Shown: piece by piece, positions 26,080 through 34,966 of the stretch
How positions within the stretch are numbered: position 1 is the first letter of the stretch
Layout of the letters: each line of letters starts with the position of its first letter
NCBI RefSeq assembly: GCF_016127315.1
Contig: NZ_CP065997.1
Location: 1,860,001-1,924,000, forward strand
DNA: 64,000 nt
From: Achromobacter deleyi
Lineage (GTDB): Bacteria; Pseudomonadota; Gammaproteobacteria; Burkholderiales; Burkholderiaceae_B
Direction: 5' to 3'
The notes under the pieces: generated by a model
Databases searched by the model: none
What the model was told of the DNA's origin: nothing
What the model saw: only the letters and a program-made list of their open reading frames with translations
Made by a program: the position numbers and the translations under genes

Positions 26080-27128
26080 TATGGCTCGTGGCGCATGCGA
26101 TAAGCGCCGCTGGTGACGTTCGCCACCCACTGCGTTTCGTGCAGGTACCACTGCATGGTTTTCTGAATACCCGATTCGAAGGTTTCGGCGGGCATCCAGC
26201 CCAGGTCACGCCGCAGGCGCGACGCGTCGACAGCGTAGCGGCGGTCATGGCCAGCGCGGTCCGGGACATGCACTATCTGCGTTGCATAGGATTGGCCGTC
26301 CGCGCGCGGCCGGAGTTCGTCCAGGCGCCGGCACAGACTATGAACCAGTTCCAGGTTGGTTTTTTCGTTCCAGCCGCCCACGTTATAGGTCGCGCCTGGC
26401 GTACCGGCTTCGAGCATGCGACGAATCGCATCGCAATGGTCGGATACGTAGAGCCAATCACGCCGTTGGAGACCGTCACCGTATAGGGGGAGCGGCTTGC
26501 CGGCAAAGGCATGATGAATGACCAGCGGAATCAGTTTTTCCGGGAACTGCCGCGGGCCGTAATTATTGGAGCAGTTGGACGTCAGCACCGGCAGGCCATA
26601 GGTCTGGTGGTAGGCGCGCACGAAGTGGTCGCTGGCGGCCTTGCTGGCGGAATAGGGACTGTTGGGTGCGTAACAGGTCTGTTCGGTGAACGGCGAGCCA
26701 TTTTCGTCCAGCGAACCGTAGACTTCGTCGGTCGATACATGCAGAAAGCGGAAGTGGGCCTGGCGGGAGCGGTCCAGATCGCTCCAGTAACTGCGCACCG
26801 CCTCCAGCAAATGGAAGGTGCCAAGCACATTTGCCTGGATGAAAGAACCCGGATCGGCGATGGATCGGTCGACATGGGTCTCGGCGGCAAAATTGATCAA
26901 GGCGCGCGGACGGTGGGTCCGCAGCAGTGCCAGCATGGCCGCCTGGTCGGCAATATCACCTTGGACAAACGTATGCCGAGGGTCGCCCGACAAGGGCGCG
27001 AGGTTCTCCAGATTGCCGGCGTAGGTCAACTTGTCCAGCGTGACGACCGGCTCGTCGCCACGAGCCAGCCAGTCCAGCACGAAGTTGGACCCGATAAAGC
27101 CGGCGCCGCCGGTGACAATAATGCTCAT
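26079..27128 (-). CDS. rmlB: dTDP-glucose 4,6-dehydratase
   Basis: Converts dTDP-glucose to the 4-keto-6-deoxy sugar. The protein is 349 aa with [12 protein letters not shown] at residues 6-17, [11 protein letters not shown] near 135 (Thr-Asp-Glu of the active site) and [15 protein letters not shown] near 165 (Tyr-Lys). ATG 27128 is chosen over a TTG nine bases upstream. It is first in the rmlB-A-C operon. No rmlD (the final reductase) is present in the window. Confidence 0.95.
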   Translation of the reverse strand: MSIIVTGGAGFIGSNFVLDWLARGDEPVVTLDKLTYAGNLENLAPLSGDPRHTFVQGDIADQAAMLALLRTHRPRALINFAAETHVDRSIADPGSFIQANVLGTFHLLEAVRSYWSDLDRSRQAHFRFLHVSTDEVYGSLDENGSPFTEQTCYAPNSPYSASKAASDHFVRAYHQTYGLPVLTSNCSNNYGPRQFPEKLIPLVIHHAFAGKPLPLYGDGLQRRDWLYVSDHCDAIRRMLEAGTPGATYNVGGWNEKTNLELVHSLCRRLDELRPRADGQSYATQIVHVPDRAGHDRRYAVDASRLRRDLGWMPAETFESGIQKTMQWYLHETQWVANVTSGAYRMRHEP

Positions 27129-27179
27129 TTGTGTCAAACCTCCAGGACCCGATGGCGCCTGGCGTATCCCGGTCGCGAT

Positions 27180-27734
27180 TTAGCGGCGCGCCTGGGCTCC
27201 CGCCCAGAACGTGTCTTTCTGCCCTGCATGTTGATTTATACAACGCGCCAGCACGAACATCAGATCCGACAAGCGGTTCAGGTATTGCCGGACCGGGGGG
27301 TTCACGCTATGGGCATTCGCCAGTGCCACCACGGCGCGTTCCGCCCGCCGGCAGACCGTGCGCGCCACATGCGCCTGCGCGGCGCCACGTGTGCCACCGG
27401 GCAAAATGAACTCGCGCAAGGGTGGCAGCGAACCGTTGTAATGTGCCAGGCGTGCATCGAGGTTCGCGATGTGCGCGTCCGTCAGGGCGGTATGTCCAGG
27501 AATGCAAAGCTCGGCGCCCATGTCGAACAGATCGTGCTGGATGGTCAGCAGGTCAGCGGCGATAGTGTCGGGCAGTGCCTCCGTCAGCAGTAGGCCGATG
27601 ACGCTATTCAGCTCGTCCACGTCGCCCAGTGCCGCGATGCGGGGCGCGTCTTTCGGGATCCGTGATCCGTCACCCAGGCCAGTCGTGCCATCATCTCCTG
27701 TGCGAGTGGTTATGACAGATAAGCGGTTGGCCAT
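27180..27734 (-). CDS. PduO-type cob(I)alamin adenosyltransferase
   Basis: Transfers the adenosyl group of ATP to cob(I)alamin to make coenzyme B12. The protein is 184 aa; ATG 27734 starts MANRLSVITTRTGDDGTTGLGDG, where the TRTGDDGTTGL block is the ATP-binding N-terminus. ILPGGTRGAAQAHVARTVCRRAERAVV near 115-140 holds the family's second signature. It is probably cytoplasmic and trimeric. A divergent gap of 160 bases separates it from the CusF-like gene. Confidence 0.92.
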   Translation of the reverse strand: MANRLSVITTRTGDDGTTGLGDGSRIPKDAPRIAALGDVDELNSVIGLLLTEALPDTIAADLLTIQHDLFDMGAELCIPGHTALTDAHIANLDARLAHYNGSLPPLREFILPGGTRGAAQAHVARTVCRRAERAVVALANAHSVNPPVRQYLNRLSDLMFVLARCINQHAGQKDTFWAGAQARR

Positions 27735-27894
27735 GGGAAATCCTGGTTGCAATGAGGGGCAGTCGCAATCAATCGTCAGGATTGTTGCGTTCTACCGCAG
27801 GAACTGTTTCGTAACGGCGGTATCCTAGCATTGTGGGAAGCAGGGCGGGCGTGGATCGAAGCCCCCGGCTTTCGCTGTCAATGGAGGATGCTGT

Positions 27895-28200
27895 ATGGCT
27901 TTTGACCGCAAATATGCAATGCCCGTGGCTATCGCGACCGCGATGGCCGTTGTTTCACTGGCGACGCCAATGGCGTTCGCGCAACAGGCCGACGCCAGCG
28001 GCGAAGTGCGGCGCGTGGACCCGGGCGCGGGCAAGGTCACCATCAAGCACGACGCCATCAAGGCCCTCGACCTGCCGGCCATGACGCTGGTGTACGACGC
28101 CGATCCGGCGCTGCTGGCCAAGATCAAGGCCGGCGACAAGGTGCGTTTCACCGCCGAGCGCAAGGATGGCAAGTATGTGGTGACCGCGATCACCAATTGA
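27895..28200 (+). CDS. CusF-like periplasmic copper-binding protein with altered metal site
   Basis: A 101-aa exported protein: signal peptide to about residue 30 (SLATPMAFA then QQAD) and one small beta-barrel of the CusF/CusX type (GEVRRVDPGAGKVTIKHDAIKALDLPAMTLVY). In E. coli CusF the Cu(I)/Ag(I) site uses one His, two Met and a covering Trp. Here the His (KHD) and first Met (PAMT) align, but the Trp is Leu and the second Met is Leu. No cus efflux genes lie nearby. Metal binding may be weak or different. Confidence 0.8.
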   Translation: MAFDRKYAMPVAIATAMAVVSLATPMAFAQQADASGEVRRVDPGAGKVTIKHDAIKALDLPAMTLVYDADPALLAKIKAGDKVRFTAERKDGKYVVTAITN

Positions 28201-28286
28201 ACGTGTGCCGCGGGCGCCGATGCGGCGCCCGCATGGCGACAGGCAACGCCGCCGCTGGTCCGGCGCGCACGCCCCTTGCCAGACAA

Positions 28287-28318
28287 AAGGCCCGCCGCAA
28301 TCGCTTGCGGCGGGCCTT
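28287..28318. terminator. Bidirectional intrinsic terminator between cusF-like gene and hslU
   Basis: AAGGCCCGCCGCAA pairs perfectly with TTGCGGCGGGCCTT around a TCGC loop. It is placed between convergent genes and can serve both. Confidence 0.8.
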
Positions 28319-28355
28319 CGTGTTTGTGCCGCCGGCCGCGGCCGGGGCGCGGGCC

Positions 28356-29690
28356 TTACAGCACGTAGCGGGCCAGGTCCTGGCTGCTGGCGGCTTCGGC
28401 CAGTTGCGCGTTGACGTAGGCGGCGTCGATCTTCACCGTCTTGTTGTTGGAGGCGGTGGCGTCGAACGACAGTTCGTCCAGCAGCTTTTCCATCACGGTG
28501 TAGAGGCGGCGGGCGCCGATGTTCTCGGTGGTCTCGTTGACGTCGTAGGCCAGCTCGGCCAGGCGGCGCACGCCTTCGTCGGTGAATTCCAGCTGCACGT
28601 CTTCGGTGGCCAGCAGCGCCGTGTATTGCTTGGTCAGCGACGCGTCGGTATCGCTCAGGATGCGAACGAAGTCTTCGGCGGTCAGCGATTCCAGTTCGAC
28701 GCGGATCGGGAAGCGGCCTTGCAGTTCGGGGATCAGGTCGGACGGACGCGCCAGGTGGAAGGCGCCCGAGGCGATGAACAGGATGTGGTCGGTGCGGACC
28801 ATGCCGTAGCGCGTGTTGACGGTGGTGCCCTCGACCAGCGGCAGCAGGTCGCGCTGCACGCCCTGGCGCGAGACGTCGGCGCCGCCGCTTTCCTGGCGCG
28901 CCGCGATCTTGTCGATCTCGTCCAGGAACACGATGCCGTTCTGCTCGACGTTGTTGATGGCGGTGGTGCGCAGGTCTTCCTCGTTGACGCGCTTGGCGGC
29001 TTCCTCGTCGACGATCAGCTTGAAGGCTTCGCGCACCTTCATCTTCTTGGACTTCTTCTTGTCGCGCGCCATCCCGGCGAACATGCCGCGCAGCTGCTCG
29101 GCCATTTCTTCCATGCCGGGGGGCGTCATGACGTCCATCTGCGGCGCGGCCTGGGCCACTTCGATCTCGATCTCGAGATCGTCGATCTTGCCCTCGCGCA
29201 GGCGCTTGCGGAAGGTCTGGCGGGCGCTGTTGTCCTCGCCGCGCTCGGGCTCGCCCGAGGCGCCGCGGGGCGGCGGCACCAGGGCGTCCAGGATGCGGTC
29301 TTCGGCGGCGTCCTCGGCCTGGGTGCGCACGCGGCGCATTTCCAGTTCGCGGGTCTGCTTGATGGAGTATTCGGTCAGGTCGCGGATGATGGTGTCGACG
29401 TCGCGGCCGACGTAGCCTACCTCGGTGAACTTGGTGGCCTCGATCTTGATGAACGGCGCGTTGGCCAGCTTGGCCAGGCGGCGCGCGATCTCGGTCTTGC
29501 CCACGCCGGTGGGGCCGATCATGAGGATGTTCTTGGGGTGGATCTCGTGGCGCAGCGGCTCGGCCACCTGCTGGCGGCGCCAGCGGTTGCGCAGGGCCAC
29601 CGCCACCGCGCGCTTGGCGCGGTTCTGGCCGACGATGAACTTGTCGAGTTCGGAGACGATCTCTCCGGGCGTCATGTTGGATGCGGACAT
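28356..29690 (-). CDS. hslU: HslU ATPase of the HslVU protease
   Basis: AAA+ unfoldase that feeds the HslV peptidase. The start at 29690 ([22 protein letters not shown]) is canonical and gives 444 aa. Walker A is [14 protein letters not shown] near 60, followed by [22 protein letters not shown] with the pore loop (GYVG). The intermediate domain spans about 110-240, Walker B is [10 protein letters not shown] near 255, and the C-terminal residues LARYVL insert into HslV. It follows hslV by 73 bases. Confidence 0.96.
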   Translation of the reverse strand: MSASNMTPGEIVSELDKFIVGQNRAKRAVAVALRNRWRRQQVAEPLRHEIHPKNILMIGPTGVGKTEIARRLAKLANAPFIKIEATKFTEVGYVGRDVDTIIRDLTEYSIKQTRELEMRRVRTQAEDAAEDRILDALVPPPRGASGEPERGEDNSARQTFRKRLREGKIDDLEIEIEVAQAAPQMDVMTPPGMEEMAEQLRGMFAGMARDKKKSKKMKVREAFKLIVDEEAAKRVNEEDLRTTAINNVEQNGIVFLDEIDKIAARQESGGADVSRQGVQRDLLPLVEGTTVNTRYGMVRTDHILFIASGAFHLARPSDLIPELQGRFPIRVELESLTAEDFVRILSDTDASLTKQYTALLATEDVQLEFTDEGVRRLAELAYDVNETTENIGARRLYTVMEKLLDELSFDATASNNKTVKIDAAYVNAQLAEAASSQDLARYVL

Positions 29691-29763
29691 GAGGGCGAAT
29701 CCTTGAAGCGGGGCTGGGCAGGGGGACGGGCCGCGGCGCCGGGCGGGCGCCGCGGGGTGGGCG

Positions 29764-30303
29764 TCAGTCGCCCAGCGTCTCGATGACGTGGTTCTGGTTG
29801 GTGTAGATGCAGAGGTCGCCGGCGATCTCGAGCGATTGCTTGACGATGGTCTCGGGCGCCAGGTCGGTGTTGCGCAGCAGCGCCAGCGCGGCGGCCTGGG
29901 CATAGGCCCCGCCCGAGCCGATGGCGGCCAGGCCGTGTTCGGGCTCGAGCACGTCGCCGTTGCCGGTCAGCACCAGCGTGTGCTCGGCGTCGGCCACGAT
30001 CAGCATGGCTTCGAGCCGGCGCAGGACGCGGTCGGTGCGCCAGTCGCGGGTGAGCTCGACCGCCGCGCGCATCAGGTTGCCCTGGTGCTTTTCGAGCTTG
30101 GCTTCGAAGCGTTCCTGCAGCGTGAACGCGTCGGCGGTGGCGCCGGCGAAACCGGCCAGGATCTTGTCGTGGTACAGGCGGCGGATCTTACGCGCCGTGC
30201 CCTTGATGACGATGTTGCCCAGGGTGACCTGGCCATCGCCGCCCAGTGCGACGCGGTTGCCGCGGCGCACGCACACGATGGTGGTGGCGTGAAATTGTTC
30301 CAT
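29764..30303 (-). CDS. hslV: HslV peptidase subunit
   Basis: Proteasome-like peptidase of 179 aa. The catalytic Thr is the first residue of [10 protein letters not shown] at position 7, so the six-residue leader MEQFHA must be removed to expose the N-terminal nucleophile. [10 protein letters not shown] and [13 protein letters not shown] are family signatures. It is first in the hslVU operon. A second, distant proteasome-type gene (Anbu) lies at 59583. Confidence 0.96.
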   Translation of the reverse strand: MEQFHATTIVCVRRGNRVALGGDGQVTLGNIVIKGTARKIRRLYHDKILAGFAGATADAFTLQERFEAKLEKHQGNLMRAAVELTRDWRTDRVLRRLEAMLIVADAEHTLVLTGNGDVLEPEHGLAAIGSGGAYAQAAALALLRNTDLAPETIVKQSLEIAGDLCIYTNQNHVIETLGD

Positions 30304-30404
30304 GCGTTCCTTCCTTTGAAAGGACTAGCTGGGGGCGATGCGAGCGAAATCAAGGCTTGCGGCGCCCCATGGGGGGCGTTTTCATTTTGGGACGGCCCGG
30401 CAAT

Positions 30405-30437
30405 GAAAAAAGGCCATGCTGGAAACCAGCATAGCCT
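30405..30437 (-). terminator. Intrinsic terminator of dksA
   Basis: On the minus strand, AGGCTATGCTGG pairs with CCAGCATGGCCT around TTT and is followed directly by TTTTTTCATT. It lies 31 bases beyond the dksA stop and before hslV. Confidence 0.85.
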
Positions 30438-30467
30438 TTCAGTGTGGCGCTTGAATAACGGGACGGA

Positions 30468-30932
30468 TCAGTCGCCGTACAGCTTCTGCCGCATTTCGCG
30501 CCGTTCCTGCGCTTCCAGCGACAGGGTGGCGGTGGGGCGGGCCAGCAGGCGCGGGATGCCGATGGGTTCGCCGGTTTCCTCGCACCAGCCGTATTCGCCG
30601 CTGTCGATGCGGGCGATGGACTGTTGCACCTTCTTGAGCAGCTTGCGCTCGCGGTCGCGGGTGCGCAGCTCGAGGGCGTGTTCTTCCTCGATGGTGGCGC
30701 GGTCGGCGGGATCGGGCACGAACTGCGTTTCACGCAGGTGCTCGGTGGTTTCGCCGGCGTTGGCCAGGATGTCCTGTTCGAGTTGTTTGAGCCGTTCCTT
30801 GAAGAACGCCAGCTGGCGTTCGTTCATGTAGTCGGACTCGGGCATGGCCAGCAATTCCTTCTCGCTGGGCAGATCAATCGCCGTATCGCTCGTCGACTTG
30901 CTTGATTTTTTGGTTGCTGCCTTGGTAGCCAT
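30468..30932 (-). CDS. dksA: RNA polymerase-binding transcription factor DksA, single-cysteine form
   Basis: Binds the RNA polymerase secondary channel and works with ppGpp in the stringent response. The 154-aa protein has a basic Lys/Ser-rich N-terminus, a coiled-coil hairpin (about 45-110) and the C-terminal globular motif YGWCEETGEPIGIPRLLARPTATL. E. coli DksA has four zinc-binding Cys; here only the first is kept and the others are Thr, Ser and Ala. The fold in related proteins holds without zinc. Initiation region and operon are simple, with its own terminator. Confidence 0.93.
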   Translation of the reverse strand: MATKAATKKSSKSTSDTAIDLPSEKELLAMPESDYMNERQLAFFKERLKQLEQDILANAGETTEHLRETQFVPDPADRATIEEEHALELRTRDRERKLLKKVQQSIARIDSGEYGWCEETGEPIGIPRLLARPTATLSLEAQERREMRQKLYGD

Positions 30933-31059
30933 GAAAACACTCCACTATGAATCGATCCTGGCGCGGGCTTGTCTTCCCGGTCCGTGTTTGCTGCCTACGC
31001 TATTCGTACCCTCACAGTACTGCCTTCGTCGCACCGCGTCACGTTATCCGGAAAGGGGA

Positions 31060-32190
31060 TTACCCCGCCAGGCACTGCTCCAAGCCCCGGGTGAAAATCT
31101 CCTGGGGCAGCTTGCGTCCGATGAAGACCATCTTGGTGGACGGTTTTTCGGCCGCGGTCCACGGTTTGCCGGGTTCGGCGCCCATCATCATGTGCACACC
31201 CTGGAACAACATGCGGCGGTTGATGCCCTTCATGTACAGGATGCCCTTGTAGCGCAGCAGGTCGGGACCATAGACCTGCACCACGCCGCCCAGGAATTCC
31301 TCAAGGCGCGCGGGATCGAACGGCTTGTTGGACCGGAACACGAACGCGCCGATTTCGTCGTCGTGCTTGGGGTGGTGATGATGCGCGTGATTGCAGTGCG
31401 CCCCGCAGTCGCCGTCGTGATCGTGGTCATGGTCGTGGCCGTGGTGGTCATGGCCGTGATCATGGTCGTGGCCGTGCCCGTGTGCATGGCTGTGGGCGGC
31501 GTCGGGGTGCTCATCGGCCAGGAAGTCCGGGTCGATGTCGAGAATGGAATTCAGGTTGAAGCCGCTGATGTCGATGATCGACTTCAGGTCGGCGTCGCCG
31601 AAGTTGACCGCGGTGATGGGCGCGCGCGGGTTCATCCGCAGCAGGCGGTTGCGCAGCGCTTCGTAGTCGACGTCGTTGACCAGGTCTTTCTTGGAGATCA
31701 GGATGCGGTCCGCGAAGCCAACTTGCTTCTGGGCTTCGGGCTGTTCATCCAGCGTCAGCATGCCGTGCTTGGCGTCGACCACCGTGACCACCGCGTCCAG
31801 GCGGTAGTACTCGGCGATGTCGTCGTCCATGAAGAACGTCTGGCACACCGGGCCGGGGTTGGCCATGCCGGTGGTTTCCAGGATGACGCGTTCGAAATTC
31901 AGGGCGCCAGCCTCGCGCTTGGCGCGCAGGTCGGACAGGGTGCGCATCAGGTCGCCGCGCACCGTGCAGCAGACGCAGCCGTTGGACAGCTCGATGATTT
32001 CCTCGTCGCTGTCCTGCACCAGCAGGTCGTTGTCGATGCTTTCCGGTCCGAATTCGTTTTCGATGACCGCGACGCGGCGGCCATGGAATTCGGTCAGGAT
32101 ACGCTTGAGCAGGGTGGTCTTGCCCGCACCGAGAAAGCCGGTGAGGATGGTGACGGGAACCATTTTGTCCAAACTGCGCGGGGTGTTCAT
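31060..32190 (-). CDS. COG0523 G3E GTPase, putative zinc chaperone
   Basis: A 376-aa GTPase of the CobW/ZigA/YeiR group. Walker A is TGFLGAGKTTLLKRIL near 17-32, the metal motif is GCVCCTVRGDLM near 75 (CxCC), Walker B region VILETTGMANPGP, and NKPFDPARLEEFLGG opens the C-terminal domain. A His/Asp-rich stretch at about 228-275 is a metal-binding reservoir. Known relatives deliver zinc to client enzymes under starvation. It lies in the same direction as zur, 352 bases away. No convincing Zur box was found directly upstream, and cobalamin work (CobW role) is an alternative. Confidence 0.85.
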   Translation of the reverse strand: MNTPRSLDKMVPVTILTGFLGAGKTTLLKRILTEFHGRRVAVIENEFGPESIDNDLLVQDSDEEIIELSNGCVCCTVRGDLMRTLSDLRAKREAGALNFERVILETTGMANPGPVCQTFFMDDDIAEYYRLDAVVTVVDAKHGMLTLDEQPEAQKQVGFADRILISKKDLVNDVDYEALRNRLLRMNPRAPITAVNFGDADLKSIIDISGFNLNSILDIDPDFLADEHPDAAHSHAHGHGHDHDHGHDHHGHDHDHDHDGDCGAHCNHAHHHHPKHDDEIGAFVFRSNKPFDPARLEEFLGGVVQVYGPDLLRYKGILYMKGINRRMLFQGVHMMMGAEPGKPWTAAEKPSTKMVFIGRKLPQEIFTRGLEQCLAG

Positions 32191-32542
32191 GGCGAAGCTG
32201 CTTGCGTGAAGTAAAGGCGGTTAGACACGGCGGTCAAGCGCGGGATGCTGGCGGGCGGCAGCGGGTGCCGATTGCCTGCCTGACATCGCTCGACCGATGT
32301 TACTGCCACAGGCTGCGAGGGCCGCCGATCGCGGCCGGACGCAGGATTACAGCACAGTCGAGGGCGGGGGGCAAACCCCGGGCCAACCCGGGGGCCGTAG
32401 CCGCCCAGATCGCGGCTGTACGCCGTCAAGTATCGGGCGATATCACTATTTTGGGGCGATTTTCCGGATTTCAAGTATCCGGATGAAAGCGGGCGGACAG
32501 CGGGGGCAGGGGCCCGTCATCCGACGGGCCGCGCCGCGCGTC
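32191..32542. other. Gene-free stretch between COG0523 gene and zur
   Basis: 352 bases without a convincing ORF. The zur stop has a GC-rich palindrome beyond it (GGGGCCCGTC region), and a GC-rich stretch near 32365-32395 (CCCCGGGCC with CCCGGGGG) can fold. A cobalamin riboswitch was considered on the minus strand and not supported. No Zur-type palindrome seen. Confidence 0.5.
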
Positions 32543-33058
32543 TCAGTGGTGATGGTGGTGATGCCCGGCGTCGGCCGGCTGCTGCTTCTGGCACTGCGGG
32601 CACAAGGCCCGGATCTCGGTCTCGTGGGTGGCCAGGACGTAGCCCGTTTGGGCGACGCGCTCGGCCAGCTGGCGGCTCATGGCGGGGTCGGACACTTCGG
32701 CCACCGCGCCGCAGCCGGTACAGACCACCAGCAGGTCATGGGGCGCGCCGCCGACGTCGTGGCAGGCGCTCCAGGCGTTGACCGCGTCCAGCCGGTGGAT
32801 CAGGCCTTCGTCCATCAGGAAGTCCAGCGCACGGTACACCGTGGGAGGCGCGGCGCCCGGGTGCACTTCGCGCATCGCTTCGAGCAGCTCGTAGGCCTTC
32901 AGGCTGCGGCCGTGGCGCAGCAGCAGTTCCAGCACCTTGCGGCGGATGGGGGTCAGGCGGCTGCCGCGTTGTTCGCACAGCGCCTCGGCGACGCTGAGTT
33001 GGGCGCCTACGGTGTCACTGCGGGGAGAACGGGGCGGAGCGGGCATGGCGGGCTTCAT
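32543..33058 (-). CDS. zur: Fur-family zinc uptake regulator
   Basis: A 171-aa metalloregulator. The winged helix is at about 30-95 (LTPIRRKVLELLLRHGRSLKAYELL, PTVYRALDFLMDEGLIHRL), and the C-terminal part carries two CxxC pairs (CTGCG near 115; CPQCQ near 155) forming the structural zinc site. The HDLL and ETEIR surroundings fit Zur rather than Fur. The protein ends in six consecutive His, a natural His tag that may add metal affinity. It is divergent from the znu operon across a palindromic box, the textbook arrangement for autoregulated zinc control. Confidence 0.9.
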   Translation of the reverse strand: MKPAMPAPPRSPRSDTVGAQLSVAEALCEQRGSRLTPIRRKVLELLLRHGRSLKAYELLEAMREVHPGAAPPTVYRALDFLMDEGLIHRLDAVNAWSACHDVGGAPHDLLVVCTGCGAVAEVSDPAMSRQLAERVAQTGYVLATHETEIRALCPQCQKQQPADAGHHHHHH

Positions 33059-33152
33059 CTGAATGGGGAACGCGCGCGACGCGCGCGAGATGCCTGGAAG
33101 GTAGCAGAAAACATCCAGGTGCGGGCAAAAGCCAGCGATTCAAGCCAATTTG

Positions 33153-33170
33153 GTTATGATATAACATAAT
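33153..33170. promoter_or_regulatory. Zur-type operator between zur and the znu operon
   Basis: TTATGATATAACATAA (33154-33169) is a near-perfect palindrome, matching its own reverse complement at 14 of 16 positions, and resembles the AT-rich ATGTTATANTATAACAT Zur consensus. It stands in the divergent gap (33059-33194), 25 bases before the first plus-strand ATG, within an otherwise GC-rich region. Confidence 0.75.
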
Positions 33171-33194
33171 GCTGTTTTACCGTTTGTCGCCGTC

Positions 33195-33365
33195 ATGTCC
33201 CATTTTTCGCTCCTGCCCCCGCGGCCCGGCGCCGCGTCGGGCCCCCGCGCATCGTTCCGTTCCGCCTTCCTTGTATCCGCCTGGCGCCGCATGGCGTTCG
33301 CCCTGGTGGCCGTCGTCGCGCTGTGGGCGCTGACCGGCTGGGCGCTGGATTGGTGGCCGCGGTGA
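33195..33365 (+). CDS. 56-aa putative single-pass membrane protein leading the znu operon
   Basis: ATG 33195 to TGA 33365 encodes a small basic N-terminal part followed by one hydrophobic helix (MAFALVAVVALWALTGWAL) and a Trp-rich end (DWWPR). The stop overlaps the likely GTG start of znuC (GTGA), implying translational coupling. There is no strong ribosome site. I know no named family for it. It is short, so coding status needs conservation or ribosome data, but the coupling and the clean helix argue for a real product. Confidence 0.5.
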   Translation: MSHFSLLPPRPGAASGPRASFRSAFLVSAWRRMAFALVAVVALWALTGWALDWWPR

Positions 33366-34084
33366 GCGCCGCCCCGGTCGCCATCGAGCTGCACAACGCC
33401 TCGTTCGGGTGGCACGGGCACGCCGCGCTGCGCGGCGTCTCGGGCCGCTTCGAGCCGGGCGCCATGACCGCCGTGATCGGGCCCAACGGCGCGGGCAAGT
33501 CGACCCTGGTCAAGGGCATCATGGGCGTGCTGCGGCCGATGTCGGGCCGCGTCAGCATCGGCGGCGCCGGCCGCGCCGAGCTGGCCTGGCTGCCGCAGGC
33601 CGCCGAACTGGACCGCGCCTTTCCCGTGACGGTGCTCGACCTGGTGGCCCTGGGCGCCTGGCGCCGGGTCGGCGGCTGGCGGCGCTACGGCGGCGACGAA
33701 CTCGACCGCTGCATGCAGGCGCTGGAGACCGTGGGCCTGGCGGACATGGCCGGCCGCGGCGTGGATACGCTGTCCGGCGGCCAGATGCAGCGCACCCTGT
33801 TCGCCCGCATGCTGGTGCAGGATGCGCCGGTGCTGCTGCTGGACGAGCCGTTCACCGCCGTCGACAGCCATACCGCGGATGACCTGATGGCGCTGCTGTG
33901 CGGCCTGCACGGCCAGGGCCGCTCGGTGATCGCGGTGCTGCACGACATGGACCTGGTGCGCGAGCATTTCCCGCAGTGCCTGCTGCTGTCGGGTTCCGTG
34001 GTGGCCTGGGGCGACACCGAGTCGGTCCTGACCGATGCGCACCTGAAGACGGCGCGCCAATGGCACGCTAGGGCCTACGCATGA
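33362..34084 (+). CDS. znuC: Zinc ABC transporter ATP-binding protein
   Basis: A 240-aa ATPase driving zinc import. GTG 33362 is chosen since it starts VSAAPVAIELHNASFGW directly at the first strand and couples to the preceding small ORF; an upstream ATG would add non-homologous residues. Walker A is GPNGAGKSTLVKGI (near 39), signature LSGGQMQRTLFARML (near 138), Walker B PVLLLDEPFTAVD. It overlaps znuB by four bases. Confidence 0.93.
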   Translation: MSAAPVAIELHNASFGWHGHAALRGVSGRFEPGAMTAVIGPNGAGKSTLVKGIMGVLRPMSGRVSIGGAGRAELAWLPQAAELDRAFPVTVLDLVALGAWRRVGGWRRYGGDELDRCMQALETVGLADMAGRGVDTLSGGQMQRTLFARMLVQDAPVLLLDEPFTAVDSHTADDLMALLCGLHGQGRSVIAVLHDMDLVREHFPQCLLLSGSVVAWGDTESVLTDAHLKTARQWHARAYA

Positions 34085-34947
34085 GCGCGTTGCAGTGGGT
34101 CGTGTCCCCCTTCATCGATTACGGCTTCATGCGGCGCGCGCTGGCCGGCGCCTGCTCGCTGTCGCTGGGCGCGGCGCCGCTGGGCGTGTTCCTGGTGTTG
34201 CGGCGGATGAGCCTGATGGGCGATGCCATGTCGCACGCCATCCTGCCCGGCGTGGCGGCCGGCTTCCTGCTGTCGGGCCTGTCGCTGTGGGCCATGATGC
34301 TGGGCGGCATCGCCACCGGCCTGGTGGTGGCCCTGCTGGCCGGCCTGGTGGCGCGCCTGACGCCGCTGCGCGAGGACGCCAGCTTCGCGGCCTTCTACCT
34401 GATCTCGCTGGGCCTGGGGGTGCTGCTGGTATCGCTGCGCGGCTCCAACATGGATCTGCTGCATGTGCTGTTCGGCACGGTGCTGGGGCTGGACGACGCG
34501 TCGCTGCTGCTGGTCTCCATCACGGCCAGCGTCACGCTGCTGGCGCTGGCCGCGCTCTACCGCCTGCTGGTGGCGGAGTGCCTGGATCCGGCCTTCCTGC
34601 GCGCCAGCGGCGGCCGGGGCGGCTGGGTCCACATGACCTTCCTGGTGCTGGTGGTGGTGAACCTGGTGGCCGGCTTCCAGGTGCTGGGCACCTTGATGGT
34701 GGTCGGCATCATGATGCTGCCGGCCGCCGCGGCCCGTTTCTGGCTGCGGTCCGCCGCCGGTCAATTGCCGCTGGCCGCGGGCATCGGCGTGGCCGCCTCG
34801 GTCGCCGGCCTGCTGGTGTCGTATCACTTCAATGTGCCGGCCTCGCCCGCCATCATCCTGGCTGCCGGCGTCTGTTACCTGTTTTCCATCGTCTGCGGCC
34901 CGCATGGCGGGCTGCTGCGGGCGCCGCGCGTCTCGCGCCGGGCCTGA
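34081..34947 (+). CDS. znuB: Zinc ABC transporter permease
   Basis: ABC-3 family inner-membrane permease of 288 aa with about eight hydrophobic helices. SLMGDAMSHAILPGVAAGFLL near 40-60 and GTLMVVGIMMLPAAAARF near 205 are family signatures. It is translationally coupled to znuC by ATGA. It is followed by znuA after 19 bases including an AAGGAG ribosome site. Confidence 0.93.
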   Translation: MSALQWVVSPFIDYGFMRRALAGACSLSLGAAPLGVFLVLRRMSLMGDAMSHAILPGVAAGFLLSGLSLWAMMLGGIATGLVVALLAGLVARLTPLREDASFAAFYLISLGLGVLLVSLRGSNMDLLHVLFGTVLGLDDASLLLVSITASVTLLALAALYRLLVAECLDPAFLRASGGRGGWVHMTFLVLVVVNLVAGFQVLGTLMVVGIMMLPAAAARFWLRSAAGQLPLAAGIGVAASVAGLLVSYHFNVPASPAIILAAGVCYLFSIVCGPHGGLLRAPRVSRRA

Positions 34948-34966
34948 GCTCTCAAGGAGATTCACC

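Noticed and set aside
31369-31500. Tandem repeat or CRISPR-like array near 31.4 kb
   Set aside because: The repetitive GTGGTCATG-type bases are His/Asp codons of the metal-binding loop in the COG0523 GTPase.
32191-32542. Possible cobalamin riboswitch upstream of the COG0523 gene on the minus strand
   Set aside because: A GC-rich stretch with CCCCCCGCCCTCGACTGTG loosely recalls the B12 core, but the B12-box AGCCAGGAGACCTGCC is absent and no consistent stem set could be drawn.
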